A DNA stretch of 64,000 nucleotides from Lysobacter sp. cf310 (GTDB taxonomy: Bacteria > Pseudomonadota > Gammaproteobacteria > Xanthomonadales > Xanthomonadaceae). The stretch covers positions 150,238-214,237 of the forward strand of contig NZ_FOSS01000004.1 in the NCBI RefSeq assembly GCF_900114355.1. The letters are read 5' to 3'. This document shows positions 56,199 through 64,000 of this stretch, one piece after another. The notes below the pieces were generated by a model. That model did not search any database. It saw only the letters and a program-made list of their open reading frames with translations, and had not been told where the DNA came from. Within the stretch, counting starts at the first letter, position 1, and each line of letters begins with the position of its first letter. Made by a program: the position numbers and the translations under genes.

Positions 56199-56418
56199 CC
56201 TCTCCCGCTTGCGAGGTGAGGGGCAGCGCTTGCGAGCCACTGGTTCGCGCTGCACCGAATGCCCGACCGCTGTGCGCTCGGGCCGAGGTATGGGCCGGCG
56301 CGGGCAGCACACAAGCCCCTCTCCCGCTTGCGGGGTGAGGCGTGGCGCGAGCCACTGGCTCGCGCTGGGCCGAACGCCCGACCGCTGTGCGGTCGGGCCG
56401 GGGTGTGGGTTGGGGTGA
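56199..56418. repeat. Tandem repeat of two ~115-base units in the atoE upstream gap
   Basis: The units begin at about 56199 and 56316. Each contains CTCTCCCGCTTGCG(A/G)GGTGAGG, then GAGCCACTGG(T/C)TCGCGCTG, then GCCCGACCGCTGTGCG(C/G)TCGGGCC. The second ends in GGGTTGGGGTGAGGG, the same end motif as the elements at 11742. A further partial element with CCCTCTCCCGCAAGCGGGAGAGGG lies at 56495-56519. This occupies most of the 598-base gap between the two leftward genes; no frame here is convincing. Confidence 0.65.
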
Positions 56419-56665
56419 GGGCAACGAGCGCCGTAGGCGCAAGCCTCTACTGCTGCTGCTCCAGCGGAGCAACAACAAAAGCACCCCTCACCCTAGCCCT
56501 CTCCCGCAAGCGGGAGAGGGGACCAAGCTTTGTGAGCTCAGCCTGGAACGAACTATCGCCGGACAGGGTTCAAGGTGAGTTTTTCGAACCATCTGCAGCA
56601 GGGCTCTCACGACTCCAAGCCGTGCGTGCGTCCAGCTCCGCACAGGTTGCATCGCACACCCACCC

Positions 56666-58891
56666 TCAATACCCACCGCTCTCCGCCGCGAACCGCACCG
56701 GCACCGTGATGGTCGCGCTGCCGCCGTTGTTGAGACTCACGCTCAGACTCACCGCGCTGTCGCCGGCGGTGCCGCCCGAGGCCGCGCAACTGCCGCCGCT
56801 GGCGACGCAGGACCAGGGGCCGTTCAAGCTCACACCGGTCGGCAGGTTGTCGCTGATCTGCGCGGCGGTGGCGACGTCCGGGCCGTTGTTGACCACGGTC
56901 AGGGTGTAGGTGGCGGTGCCGCCCGGGGTGTAGGTCGCCGCGCCGTCGCTCTTGCTGATGCTCAGGTCGGCCTGACGCAGCGCATTGGTGATGGTGCAGC
57001 TCAGGTCGTCGCCGGCGCTGGGCGAGAACTCGGGCCATTGCTGGCGATTGCCGACATTGTTGCCGCCGCCGGAGGGCAGCAGCGTCGCCGAGCCGACGCT
57101 GGCGTTGCTGCAACTCAGCGACACGCGGTAGGCGCTGGGCGCCTGGTCCGGGCCGGCCGGCGAGGTCTTGATCGCCTCTTCGAACTGCATGGTGCTGCCG
57201 GCGGGCAGGATGGTCACGCCCGTGCTCGCGCTGGTCGGCGCGGCGCCGCCGCTGGTGGCGGCGCTGGCGGCGAGGATGCCGCCGGAATAGATCCGCACCG
57301 TGGCCTGGTCGCTGGCGCCCACGCGCGCCTGCAACTGCTTGCTCAGATTGACCCAGACCGGCGTCGGCGTCGGGCGGCAGGCGCTGGCGTCGAAATTGGT
57401 GTTGCCGATCAGGCCGCGCAGCACCGCGCGCACGCCATTGTGCAGGCCGCTGCCGGCGGCGCTGGGCGCGGCGCAGGCGTCGTTGCTGGTGCTGCCGCCG
57501 CGATTCACCCGCACGCGCACGTTGATCACATAGGTATCGGTCTGCCCCGCCGTGAGGTTGCGCCACTGCCCCTGCAGCAGCCACGGGCCGCTGCCGCTCA
57601 ATGCGCTCGAAGCGCCGCCGTTGAAGGTGTAGCCAGCCGAGACGATGCTGGTATCCGGATCCAGGCCGGGCGTATCGGTAAGGCTGTAGCTGGCCGTGAC
57701 CAGGCTGGGGTTGTTGACCGTCACCGTGTAGCGGACGTCGGACAGATCGGCGCTGCCGGCCACCGCCACCGGCGCATCGGCATTCTTGTTGACGGCCAGG
57801 CTCGCGTCGTCGTCGGTGATGGTGTAGCTGCGCGTGTTCTGGGCGGCGCCGCCGCAACTGGTGATGGAGGTCAGCAGGAACGGCAGCGGCGAGCCGGTGG
57901 GCGGCGAGATCCGCAGCGCAATGGTTTCGTTGCCTTCCGGCAGGATGTCGTTGGTGATCGCGATCGGCAGCGTGATCAGGCTGCCGCTGCCGCCGTCGTA
58001 GGTGCCCGCGGGCACGGTCACGTTGAAGGTGGCCGCGTTGCCCGGCGTGGTGTAGTCCACGCCCAGGGTCGCGGTGCCGCCGGTGACCTGCACCTGCACG
58101 GTCAGCCCGCCCGCCGGCACGGTGCCGTTGATGCGCAGCGCCGGCAGATTGCCGCCGGTGGACTCGGGCGAGGAACTGCTGGGCTGATCGAATTCGACGA
58201 AAGGTCGCAGCACCAACTGGATCGCGTCGAGGAAGTTGCCGACCGTGAGATCGCCGCCCGCCGTGCTGATCGATTCGAAACCCAGGCTGTTGGTGCCGGT
58301 GGCGCCGGCGTAGGTGAAGTTGCCGCTGTAGTCGACCCAGCCGTTGCCGCCGGCGACCGGCGCGTTGGCGGTGCCCTGCGAGACCGTCGGGGTATCGAAG
58401 GCGCCGTTGCTGGTGGTGCCGACCCGGATCACGGTCGAGGACGCGCCGACCTTCATCTCGGCCACGTCGCGCACGCTGGCGCTGCTGCGGCCGCGGTGGC
58501 TGAACACCCAGTCGATGCGCTCGCCGTTGATCATGCACACGTTCTGATACATGCGCGAAGTCGCGGCGGCGTTGAGCTCGGCGAATTGCCTGCCCTCGCG
58601 CGCAGGCACGCCGTTGAAGCTGTTGGCCCAAAGCTCCATCAGCCGCCCGCTGGTGCCGACCGAGGCCGGCGGCACGCAGCTGCCGCCGGCGGTGCCGATG
58701 GGATGGGTGGTGGTCCAGCCGGGAATCGCGCCTTCCGGGATCAGCGCGTAGCAGGCCGTGGTGCCGTTGCCGAGCACGGGCGCTTCGAAACCGATGTTGA
58801 TGAAGCTGCGTTGGACCTGCGCGGCGGCAGGCAAGGCGAGGCAGGCGATGGCGAGCGCGGACAAGCCGCGAAGCAGACGACGTTGAGTCAT
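56666..58891 (-). CDS. Calx-beta and DUF11 domain secreted surface protein
   Basis: 741 residues. A signal peptide (GLSALAIACLALPAAAQ) is followed by a jelly-roll-like region (~residues 30-210), a Calx-beta domain near 220-330 (RINGTVPAGGLTVQVQVTGGTATLGVDYTTPG, ending LPEGNETIALRI), a middle beta region, and a C-terminal DUF11 domain (ADLSISKSDGAATYTPGGTATYTLTVVNNGPDVATAAQISDNLP). Such proteins are extracellular and adhesion-like. The reading frame stops at VRFAAESGGY, short of a complete DUF11 fold, right beside the repeat at 56199, so C-terminal truncation is possible. A Clp-like site lies just before the ATG. Confidence 0.8.
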   Translation of the reverse strand: MTQRRLLRGLSALAIACLALPAAAQVQRSFINIGFEAPVLGNGTTACYALIPEGAIPGWTTTHPIGTAGGSCVPPASVGTSGRLMELWANSFNGVPAREGRQFAELNAAATSRMYQNVCMINGERIDWVFSHRGRSSASVRDVAEMKVGASSTVIRVGTTSNGAFDTPTVSQGTANAPVAGGNGWVDYSGNFTYAGATGTNSLGFESISTAGGDLTVGNFLDAIQLVLRPFVEFDQPSSSSPESTGGNLPALRINGTVPAGGLTVQVQVTGGTATLGVDYTTPGNAATFNVTVPAGTYDGGSGSLITLPIAITNDILPEGNETIALRISPPTGSPLPFLLTSITSCGGAAQNTRSYTITDDDASLAVNKNADAPVAVAGSADLSDVRYTVTVNNPSLVTASYSLTDTPGLDPDTSIVSAGYTFNGGASSALSGSGPWLLQGQWRNLTAGQTDTYVINVRVRVNRGGSTSNDACAAPSAAGSGLHNGVRAVLRGLIGNTNFDASACRPTPTPVWVNLSKQLQARVGASDQATVRIYSGGILAASAATSGGAAPTSASTGVTILPAGSTMQFEEAIKTSPAGPDQAPSAYRVSLSCSNASVGSATLLPSGGGNNVGNRQQWPEFSPSAGDDLSCTITNALRQADLSISKSDGAATYTPGGTATYTLTVVNNGPDVATAAQISDNLPTGVSLNGPWSCVASGGSCAASGGTAGDSAVSLSVSLNNGGSATITVPVRFAAESGGY

Positions 58892-58905
58892 GTATCCCCC
58901 TGTTA

Positions 58906-58921
58906 CGTGACCAGTGTCACA
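58906..58921. promoter_or_regulatory. CRP/Clp-like palindromic site
   Basis: CGTGACCAGTGTCACA matches TGTGA-N6-TCACA at nine of ten conserved positions. It lies 15 bases upstream of the ATG of the Calx-beta/DUF11 gene, overlapping where its ribosome binding site and transcript start should be. Xanthomonad Clp, a c-di-GMP-responsive CRP homologue, binds this consensus. At this position it would more likely repress than activate; that is inference. Confidence 0.55.
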
Positions 58922-58999
58922 AAAAAACAGGAGAGAAGCCTGAATTGGTCTTCACGTCGTCCGCCCAGCGGCGCCGGCGGCGCCCCACGCGGCGCCCTA

Positions 59000-59524
59000 T
59001 CAGGGCTTGGGCGGCGGGCTCGGCCGGGGGATGTCGGCGCGCGGGCGGCGGCCGGAGCCGATCACCGCTTCGGCACGGATTTCCATCGACGCGCCTTTCG
59101 AGAACAGCGCCGTGGTGCCGACCGCGGTCCAGGCCGGGTAATGGTCCTTGAAGAATTCGCGGTGCACTTTCAGCACCGGCTCGACCACGCGGCGGAACTC
59201 TTCGTGGTTCTGGGCCACATGGAAGCTGTTGAGTTCGACCACGTCCTCCAGGCTCGCGCCCGCCTGCTTGAGGTGGGCCTCGAGTTGCTGGAAGGCCCAG
59301 CGGATATTGGCTTCCTCGTCGGGGCCCGAACGCGAGGGAATGCCCGACACGATCACCCGGTCGCCGACGCGCAGCACCGGCGTGTAGTGGATGTCGTGAT
59401 AGGACCCCTCCCAGCCGGTCGGCGCGAGGTGCTCGCGCGTGGGCGCGGCGGCGCTCGGGGTTTCGGCGGCGTGGGCCGCGGCGCACAGCATGGACAGCAC
59501 CAGCACGACGGGCAGACGCGGCAT
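59000..59524 (-). CDS. Exported RidA family protein
   Basis: 174 residues. A signal peptide (LPVVLVLSMLCAAAHA) makes this unusual, as most RidA proteins are cytoplasmic. The RidA fold is seen in VSGIPSRSGPDEEANIRWAFQQLEAHLKQAGASLEDVVELN, a typical pattern, then FFKDHYPAWTAVGTTALFSKGASMEIRAEAVIG, where the Arg and Glu contribute to the imine-binding site. The reaction would be deamination of enamines or imines, or a binding role in the periplasm. The C-terminus is Pro-rich. GGAG precedes the ATG. Confidence 0.88.
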   Translation of the reverse strand: MPRLPVVLVLSMLCAAAHAAETPSAAAPTREHLAPTGWEGSYHDIHYTPVLRVGDRVIVSGIPSRSGPDEEANIRWAFQQLEAHLKQAGASLEDVVELNSFHVAQNHEEFRRVVEPVLKVHREFFKDHYPAWTAVGTTALFSKGASMEIRAEAVIGSGRRPRADIPRPSPPPKP

Positions 59525-59600
59525 CGCAGCACTCCGGTGACGGACGGTGCCGCGATTGTAGGCACGGGGCCGGCGCGAAGACTGCGCCGGGCCCGACGCT

Positions 59601-60524
59601 TCAGGCCGCGGCCGCGCCGCCGCCCAGGGCGTAGTCCAGCGCCAGGCCGGCGAACACCGTCAGCCCGACCCAATGGTTGTGCAGGAAGGCCTTGAAGCAG
59701 GCCGCGCGATCGCGGCCGCGCGCGATCGCGAATTCGTAGATCACCAGCACGCCCGCCAGGCCCAGGCCGCCGTAGTACCACACGCCCAGCCCGGCGCGTT
59801 GCCCGGCCAGCGCCAGCGCGGCCAGGAACAAGGCGTACAGCACGCCCTGGGCGATCAGGTCCAGCTCGCCGAACAGGATGGCGGTGGACTTGGCGCCCAT
59901 CTTCAGATCGTCCTCGCGGTCGACCATCGCGTACCAGGTGTCGTAGGCGGTGGCCCACAGGATGTTGGCCGCGTACAGCAGCCAGGCCACCGCCGGCACT
60001 TCGCCGCGCACCGCCGCGAACGCCATCGGGATGCCCCAACCGAAGGCCATGCCCAGGTAGACCTGCGGCAGATAGGTGTAGCGCTTGAGATAGGGATAGC
60101 TGGCGGCCAGGATCACGCCGATCACGCTCATCAGCACGGTCAGGCGGTTCAGGCTCAGCACCAGCGCGAACGCCGCCAGCATCAGCACCGCGAACACCAT
60201 CAGCGCCTCGCGCCCGCGCACCTCGCCGGTGGCCAGCGGGCGGTGCTTGGTGCGCTCGACGTGCGGGTCCAGCCAGCGGTCGGCGTAGTCGTTGATCACG
60301 CAGCCGGCCGAGCGGGTCAGCCAGACCCCGGCGCTGAACACGAACAAGGTCCACAGCGGGGGCACCCCGCGCGCGGCGATCCACAGGCCCCACCAGGTCG
60401 GCCACAGCAGCAGCAGCCAGCCGATCGGGCGGTCGCCGCGGACCAGCTTCCAGTACAGCCCCAGGCGGACTTTCCAGGCCGGCGGCGGCACCGATTCGGG
60501 GGTTTCGTAGCGCTCGTAACTCAT
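59601..60524 (-). CDS. ubiA: 4-Hydroxybenzoate octaprenyltransferase UbiA
   Basis: 307 residues, membrane enzyme of ubiquinone synthesis. It prenylates 4-hydroxybenzoate. The first Asp-rich motif [21 protein letters not shown] and the second [16 protein letters not shown] are both present, with about nine helices. TACTCT lies 6 bases before the ATG on its strand (60531-60536), and no Shine-Dalgarno is seen, suggesting a leaderless mRNA. It is divergent from the tRNA-Arg gene. Confidence 0.96.
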   Translation of the reverse strand: MSYERYETPESVPPPAWKVRLGLYWKLVRGDRPIGWLLLLWPTWWGLWIAARGVPPLWTLFVFSAGVWLTRSAGCVINDYADRWLDPHVERTKHRPLATGEVRGREALMVFAVLMLAAFALVLSLNRLTVLMSVIGVILAASYPYLKRYTYLPQVYLGMAFGWGIPMAFAAVRGEVPAVAWLLYAANILWATAYDTWYAMVDREDDLKMGAKSTAILFGELDLIAQGVLYALFLAALALAGQRAGLGVWYYGGLGLAGVLVIYEFAIARGRDRAACFKAFLHNHWVGLTVFAGLALDYALGGGAAAA

Positions 60525-60667
60525 CCGATCAGAGTACCAAGCCCCGCAAGCGCGCCGCGATGCCGGCCGTTCGCCGCCGCCGCGCCACGTCCTGGCGCGT
60601 TTGCGGCTAGAATGCCGGTCCCGCGTGGCCCCGACTTGACCGGTCGGAGCGCCGGGATCTCAGCCAG

Positions 60668-60744
60668 GCGCCCGTAGCTCAGCCGGATAGAGTAGTGGCT
60701 TCCGAAGCCATTGGTCGGGGGTTCGAATCCCTCCGGGCGCGCCA
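60668..60744 (+). tRNA. tRNA-Arg (anticodon CCG)
   Basis: 77 bases with a complete cloverleaf: acceptor GCGCCCG pairs with CGGGCGC, D-arm GCTC..GAGT, anticodon arm GTGGC-TTCCGAA-GCCAT giving anticodon CCG, a T-arm with GTTCGAATC, and an encoded CCA end. It reads the CGG arginine codon, which is frequent in such a high-GC genome. Confidence 0.97.
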
Positions 60745-60856
60745 TTCTCATGTCTACGGCATGGGAGCCGGCTTTATACTGGCGCGCGGCCGCACCTCGG
60801 TGCGGTTCTTGTTGATGGCTCCGCATGCCCGGCCGGGTGTGCGCAATAGGTGGATC

Positions 60857-61372
60857 GTGCGCAATTACGACCTCGAATTCCTGAAGAAATTCTCGATGGT
60901 GATCGGCTTCCTGATGCTGGTCACCCTCGGGCTGATGATCGCTGCCTACTTCGTGCACCAGCAGATCCCGCCGGAGATCGACCCGGCCGTGGTCAAGCGC
61001 ACCGAGCAGCGCATCGCTCCGGTCGGCGCGGTCTACGCCGGCACCACCGGCGCGTCGGCCCAGGCCGCCGCCAAGGCCGCCGCGGCCGCCAAGGCCGCTT
61101 CGCAGGTCGCCTACGGCGGCACCACGGACGGCGCGGTGATCTTCGACAACCTCTGCGCGGGCTGCCACAAGTCCGGCGCCGGCGGCGCGCCGACCCTGGA
61201 TCAGGCCCATTGGGGTCCGCGTCTGGCCAAGGGCAAGGACACCCTGCACAAGCACGCCATCGAAGGCTTCACCGGCACCACCGGCATCATGCCGCCCAAG
61301 GGCGGCAACCCGGCCCTGACCAACGAGCAGGTCTCGGCCACCGTCGACTGGATGCTGGCCAACCTGAAGTAA
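60857..61372 (+). CDS. Membrane-anchored cytochrome c5 family protein
   Basis: 171 residues from GTG at 60857, with AGGTGG 5 bases upstream (60848-60853); the in-frame longer reading from 60695 overlaps the tRNA and is rejected. One N-terminal helix (FSMVIGFLMLVTLGLMIAAYFV) anchors it, then an Ala-rich linker (AQAAAKAAAAAKAAS) leads to the heme domain with CAGCH (in LCAGCHKSG) and a Met ligand in GIMPPKGG. The short class I domain of about 80 residues is like cytochrome c5/CycB of this group, carrying electrons to terminal oxidases. Confidence 0.9.
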   Translation: MRNYDLEFLKKFSMVIGFLMLVTLGLMIAAYFVHQQIPPEIDPAVVKRTEQRIAPVGAVYAGTTGASAQAAAKAAAAAKAASQVAYGGTTDGAVIFDNLCAGCHKSGAGGAPTLDQAHWGPRLAKGKDTLHKHAIEGFTGTTGIMPPKGGNPALTNEQVSATVDWMLANLK

Positions 61373-61396
61373 GCGCGGCCGCATCGCGCTGCGCCA

Positions 61397-61428
61397 ACGA
61401 CGCCGCCTTCGGGCGGCGTCGTCGTTTC
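61397..61428 (+). terminator. Rho-independent terminator after cytochrome c
   Basis: An 11-bp stem (61397-61407 with 61412-61422) with TTCG loop, followed by CGTTT. It lies 25 bases after the cytochrome c stop codon. The T-tract is short. Confidence 0.65.
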
Positions 61429-61440
61429 CGGGCCGCGCGC

Positions 61441-61475
61441 ATTACGGGACCGTAATACGGATACGCCCGATCCGT
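61441..61475. promoter_or_regulatory. Double palindrome upstream of the nuclease gene
   Basis: Two adjacent inverted repeats lie in front of the gene at 61511: ATTACGG-GA-CCGTAAT (61441-61456, 7-base arms) and ACGGAT-N7-ATCCGT (61457-61475, 6-base arms). GATAAT at 61478-61483 is a good -10 hexamer right after. This looks like an operator overlapping a promoter. No candidate regulator is adjacent. Confidence 0.45.
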
Positions 61476-61510
61476 TCGATAATGCGCGACCTCTCCGTGG
61501 CGCCCACGCG

Positions 61511-63316
61511 ATGCCTGCCTTCCGTTCCCGTTCCGCCGCCCTGCTGCTGCCCTGTCTGCTGCTGGCCGCCTGCGCCAGCCTGCAACGCGATCCGCTGCGC
61601 GCCGACGGCATGCCGTCGACGCCGATCGGCAGCGTGCAGGGACATGACGCGGCCAGCCCGCTGGTCGGGCGTCGGCTGGTGATCGAAGGCACGGTGACCG
61701 CGGCGCTGACCGGCGAGAACGACCGCTTCGTGGGCTGGTTCGTGCAGGACGGCGGCGACGACGACGAGGCCAGCTCCGACGCGCTGTTCGTGCGCGCCAC
61801 GCCGGAGGTGTCGCTGCACACGGGCGACCGCGTGCGCGTGATCGGGCGCGTGCTCGAACTCGACACCGGCCGCGGCAGCCACCTCACCGCACTGGATCCC
61901 GAAGCCGCGCGCGTGCTCGGCCCCGGTCGCACCGAGACCCTGGTGCTGGACGCACCGCCCGCGGACTGGTCGCGCTACGAAGGCATGCGCATCGGCATCG
62001 GCCGCGCCCTGACCCTGGCCGACACCGACGACATCGCCCAGGACGGCCGCGCCCTGGTCGCCTTCGACGGCCCCTTGTGGCAACCCGGCGAACGCGCCGC
62101 GCCCGGCAGCGACGCCGCGCGCGCGATCGCCGCCGACAACGCCCGCCGCCGTCTGTGGCTGGACGACGGCCGTATCGTCGGCGCGCCCGCGCTGGACGCC
62201 GGCGTGCTCCCGCCCGGCTACGCGCAGGCGCGCAGCGGCAGCACGTTGGAAGGCGTGGAAGGCGTGCTCGACGCCCGCGACGGCGGCTGGCGCCTGCAAC
62301 TGACCGCCACCCCGACCCTGCACGCCGCCGCGCGCGAACCGGCGCCGCAGGCCGGCGACGCCAGCGACCTGCGCATCGCCGCGTTCAACCTGGAAAACCT
62401 GTTCAACGGCGACGGCCACGGCGGCGGCTTCCCGACCCCGCGCGGCGCCCGCGACGCGGTCGAGTACCAGCGCCAGCAAGCCAAACTGATCGCGACCATC
62501 CAGGGCCTGAAGCCCGACGTCGCGGCGCTGATGGAACTGGAGAACGACGGCTACGGCCCGGACTCGACCCTGGCCCAACTGGTCGAAGGCCTGCGCCGCG
62601 ACGGCGGCGACTGGCGCTTTGTGGCCACCTGCCACCTGCCCTGCGCGGCCGACGCGCGCGGCCCCGGCAACGACCAGATCCGGGTCGGCCTGATCTACCG
62701 CGCCGACCGCGTCGCCCCGCGCGGCGCCGCCGTCACCCTGACCGGCGGCCCCTTCGACAGCGGCAGCCGGGTCCCGCTGGCTCAGGCCTTCGTCGCCCTG
62801 CGACGCGGGCGCCCGGCCGGGCCGGCCTTCACGGTCGCGGCCAACCACTTCAAGTCCAAGGGCTGCGGCCAGCAGGCCCAAGGCGCGGACCGCGACGCCG
62901 GCGACGGCGCCGCCTGCTGGAACGCCCTGCGCACCGAATCGGCGCGCCGCCTGGACGCCTGGCTGAAGACCGACCCCACGCATTCCGGTAGCGATCTTGC
63001 CGTCATCCTCGGCGATCTGAACGCCTACGCCGAGGAAGAGCCCGTGCGCACCCTGAAGGACGCGGGCTGGCGCGACGCCTTCGCCGTGGCCAAGGTCGCG
63101 CGCCCCTACAGCTATGTCTATAAGGGCGAGCTCGGCCGCCTCGACCACGCCCTGCTCAGCCCCCGCCTGGCCACCCAGCTGCGCGGCGCGGTGGAATGGC
63201 ACATCAACGCCGACGAGCCGCTGTCGGCCGGCTACCGCGCCGGCGCCGACGGCCCCTGGCGCAGTTCCGACCACGACCCCCTGCTGCTGACGTTCCGCCT
63301 GGCGCCGGCCCGCTGA
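61511..63316 (+). CDS. ExeM/NucH-like extracellular endonuclease, lipoprotein
   Basis: 601 residues. MPAFRSRSAALLLPCLLLAAC is a lipoprotein signal with lipobox LAAC. An OB-fold-like N-terminal region (residues ~30-270) precedes the endonuclease/exonuclease/phosphatase domain, whose catalytic text is LRIAAFNLENLFN, DVAALMELENDG, VAANHFKSKG, VILGDLNAY and SSDHDPLLL. This matches the ExeM/NucH extracellular nucleases that cut DNA in biofilms or food sources, here possibly membrane-attached. Expression may be set by the palindromes at 61441-61475. Confidence 0.9.
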   Translation: MPAFRSRSAALLLPCLLLAACASLQRDPLRADGMPSTPIGSVQGHDAASPLVGRRLVIEGTVTAALTGENDRFVGWFVQDGGDDDEASSDALFVRATPEVSLHTGDRVRVIGRVLELDTGRGSHLTALDPEAARVLGPGRTETLVLDAPPADWSRYEGMRIGIGRALTLADTDDIAQDGRALVAFDGPLWQPGERAAPGSDAARAIAADNARRRLWLDDGRIVGAPALDAGVLPPGYAQARSGSTLEGVEGVLDARDGGWRLQLTATPTLHAAAREPAPQAGDASDLRIAAFNLENLFNGDGHGGGFPTPRGARDAVEYQRQQAKLIATIQGLKPDVAALMELENDGYGPDSTLAQLVEGLRRDGGDWRFVATCHLPCAADARGPGNDQIRVGLIYRADRVAPRGAAVTLTGGPFDSGSRVPLAQAFVALRRGRPAGPAFTVAANHFKSKGCGQQAQGADRDAGDGAACWNALRTESARRLDAWLKTDPTHSGSDLAVILGDLNAYAEEEPVRTLKDAGWRDAFAVAKVARPYSYVYKGELGRLDHALLSPRLATQLRGAVEWHINADEPLSAGYRAGADGPWRSSDHDPLLLTFRLAPAR

Positions 63317-63342
63317 GCGCCGGCCCGCTCACCACCGCTCGG

Positions 63343-63354
63343 TATGATGCGCGC
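63343..63354 (+). promoter_or_regulatory. Possible -10 box giving a leaderless hydrolase mRNA
   Basis: TATGAT (63343-63348) lies 6 bases before the ATG at 63355, with no Shine-Dalgarno. It is one of the repeated TANNNT arrangements in this window. The -35 region cannot be recognised. Confidence 0.4.
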
Positions 63355-64000
63355 ATGACCACCCCCGCTTTCCCCGGCGACGCCTCGACCGCGCTGAGCC
63401 TGACCGGCCCGGCCGGCGCCCTCGAGGCCATCGTCGAAGCCGCCGAAGACACGCCGCGGCCGCTGGTCGCGATCGTCTGCCACCCGCTGCCCACCGAGGG
63501 CGGGACCATGCACAACAAGGTCGTGACCATGACCGCGCGCGCCCTGCGCGAGAGCGGCGCGGCCACGGTGCGCTTCAACTACCGCGGCGTCGGCCAGTCC
63601 GAAGGCGAGTTCGACCAGGGCCGCGGCGAAGCCGACGACCTGCGCGCGGTCGCCGCCTGGGTGCGCGCGACCCGTCCCGACGCCCAGCTGTGGCTGGCCG
63701 GTTTCAGCTTCGGCGCCTACGTCTCGCTGAAGCTGGCCGACGAACTCAAGCCCGGCATGCTGATCTCGATCGCGCCGCCCGCCGGACGCTGGGATTTCGC
63801 CGGCATCGTGCCGCCCGACTGCCCCTGGCTGGTGATCCAGGGCGAGGCCGACGAGATCGTCGACCCGCAGGCGGTCTACGCCTGGATCGACAGCCTCAAG
63901 CAGCCGCCGGACCTGGTGCGCATGCCCGACACCAGCCATTTCTTCCACCGCCGCCTGATCGATCTGCGCGGCGCGATCAAGAACGGCATCAAGCCCTACC
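63355..64000 (+). CDS. Alpha/beta hydrolase, 3' end beyond the window
   Basis: 215 residues are visible and the frame is open at the end. It matches the COG2945/dienelactone-hydrolase-like group, with the opening VAIVCHPLPTEGGTMHNKVV (CHPxPxxGGxMxxKV), then RFNYRGVGQSEG, nucleophile elbow GFSFGAY, IQGEADEIVDP with the acidic residue, and the catalytic His in DTSHFFHRR. The substrate is unknown. TATGAT lies 6 bases before the ATG. Confidence 0.88.
   Translation, partial: MTTPAFPGDASTALSLTGPAGALEAIVEAAEDTPRPLVAIVCHPLPTEGGTMHNKVVTMTARALRESGAATVRFNYRGVGQSEGEFDQGRGEADDLRAVAAWVRATRPDAQLWLAGFSFGAYVSLKLADELKPGMLISIAPPAGRWDFAGIVPPDCPWLVIQGEADEIVDPQAVYAWIDSLKQPPDLVRMPDTSHFFHRRLIDLRGAIKNGIKPY

Noticed and set aside
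60695-60856. N-terminal extension of the cytochrome c frame
   Set aside because: It would overlap the tRNA-Arg gene. The GTG at 60857 has AGGTGG at the right distance and begins the membrane anchor.

Overview
The window is a high-GC chromosomal segment (about 70% G+C by eye) with short gaps and many 4-base ATGA or GTGA gene overlaps. The gene set (Tat operon, glyQS, tamAB, mnmG, the bio cluster, ubiA, plsB next to a lipoprotein), the REP-like palindromes built on GGAGCGGCGNAAGCCGCGA and the protein styles all fit Lysobacter or a close relative in the Lysobacteraceae/Xanthomonadaceae. This assignment rests on recognition, not on a search. No prophage, integrase, insertion sequence or CRISPR array was seen. 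Most genes are core housekeeping, with accessory secreted or membrane proteins between them.

Layout. 0-9 kb: truncated spore-coat-U pilin-like gene, lipoprotein, plsB, DUF4198 protein, a membrane protein, and a translationally coupled trio of anchored proteins of unknown function. 9-16 kb: YdcH protein, small Cys-rich secreted protein, ttcA, rdgC, three tandem copies of a MITE-like repeat, YgjP-type metallopeptidase, hemH with a coupled alpha/beta hydrolase, SYLF protein. 16-26 kb: tatABC, REP hairpin, MFS efflux pump, membrane protein, glutamine amidotransferase coupled to a GspE-type ATPase, glyQS. 26-36 kb: tamAB, a large M66-type metalloprotease lipoprotein, a half-length VOC protein, nucleotidyltransferase, GNAT. 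36-45 kb: sialidase-fold lipoprotein, mnmG, an intergenic region with a probable sigma-54-driven small RNA, Tyr/Gly/Pro-rich lipoprotein, EamA transporter, PLP dehydratase, a V4R + MHYT gene pair. 45-54 kb: SnoaL-like protein, ArnT-like glycosyltransferase, then the seven-gene leftward run bioB-bioF-ACT-bioH-bioC-HEPN-transporter, with comF divergent. 54-64 kb: atoE, repeat-rich gap, Calx-beta/DUF11 surface protein with a CRP/Clp-like site, exported RidA, ubiA, tRNA-Arg(CCG), cytochrome c5, ExeM/NucH nuclease, truncated alpha/beta hydrolase.

How genes work together. TatABC exports folded proteins. TamA and TamB assemble the outer membrane. GlyQ and GlyS form one synthetase. BioC and BioH start pimeloyl-ACP synthesis, and BioF and BioB complete part of the ring assembly (bioA and bioD are not in this window). 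PlsB, HemH, UbiA and cytochrome c5 serve membrane lipid, heme and respiratory functions.

The most notable non-coding signals are (1) a sigma-54 promoter followed about 120 bases later by a strong terminator with no ORF between (39692-39833); (2) a recurring TANNNT hexamer placed 6-7 bases before start codons, which suggests many leaderless mRNAs, including a six-residue leaderless mini-ORF overlapping the YgjP-like gene; and (3) three tandem MITE-like elements at 11742-12188.
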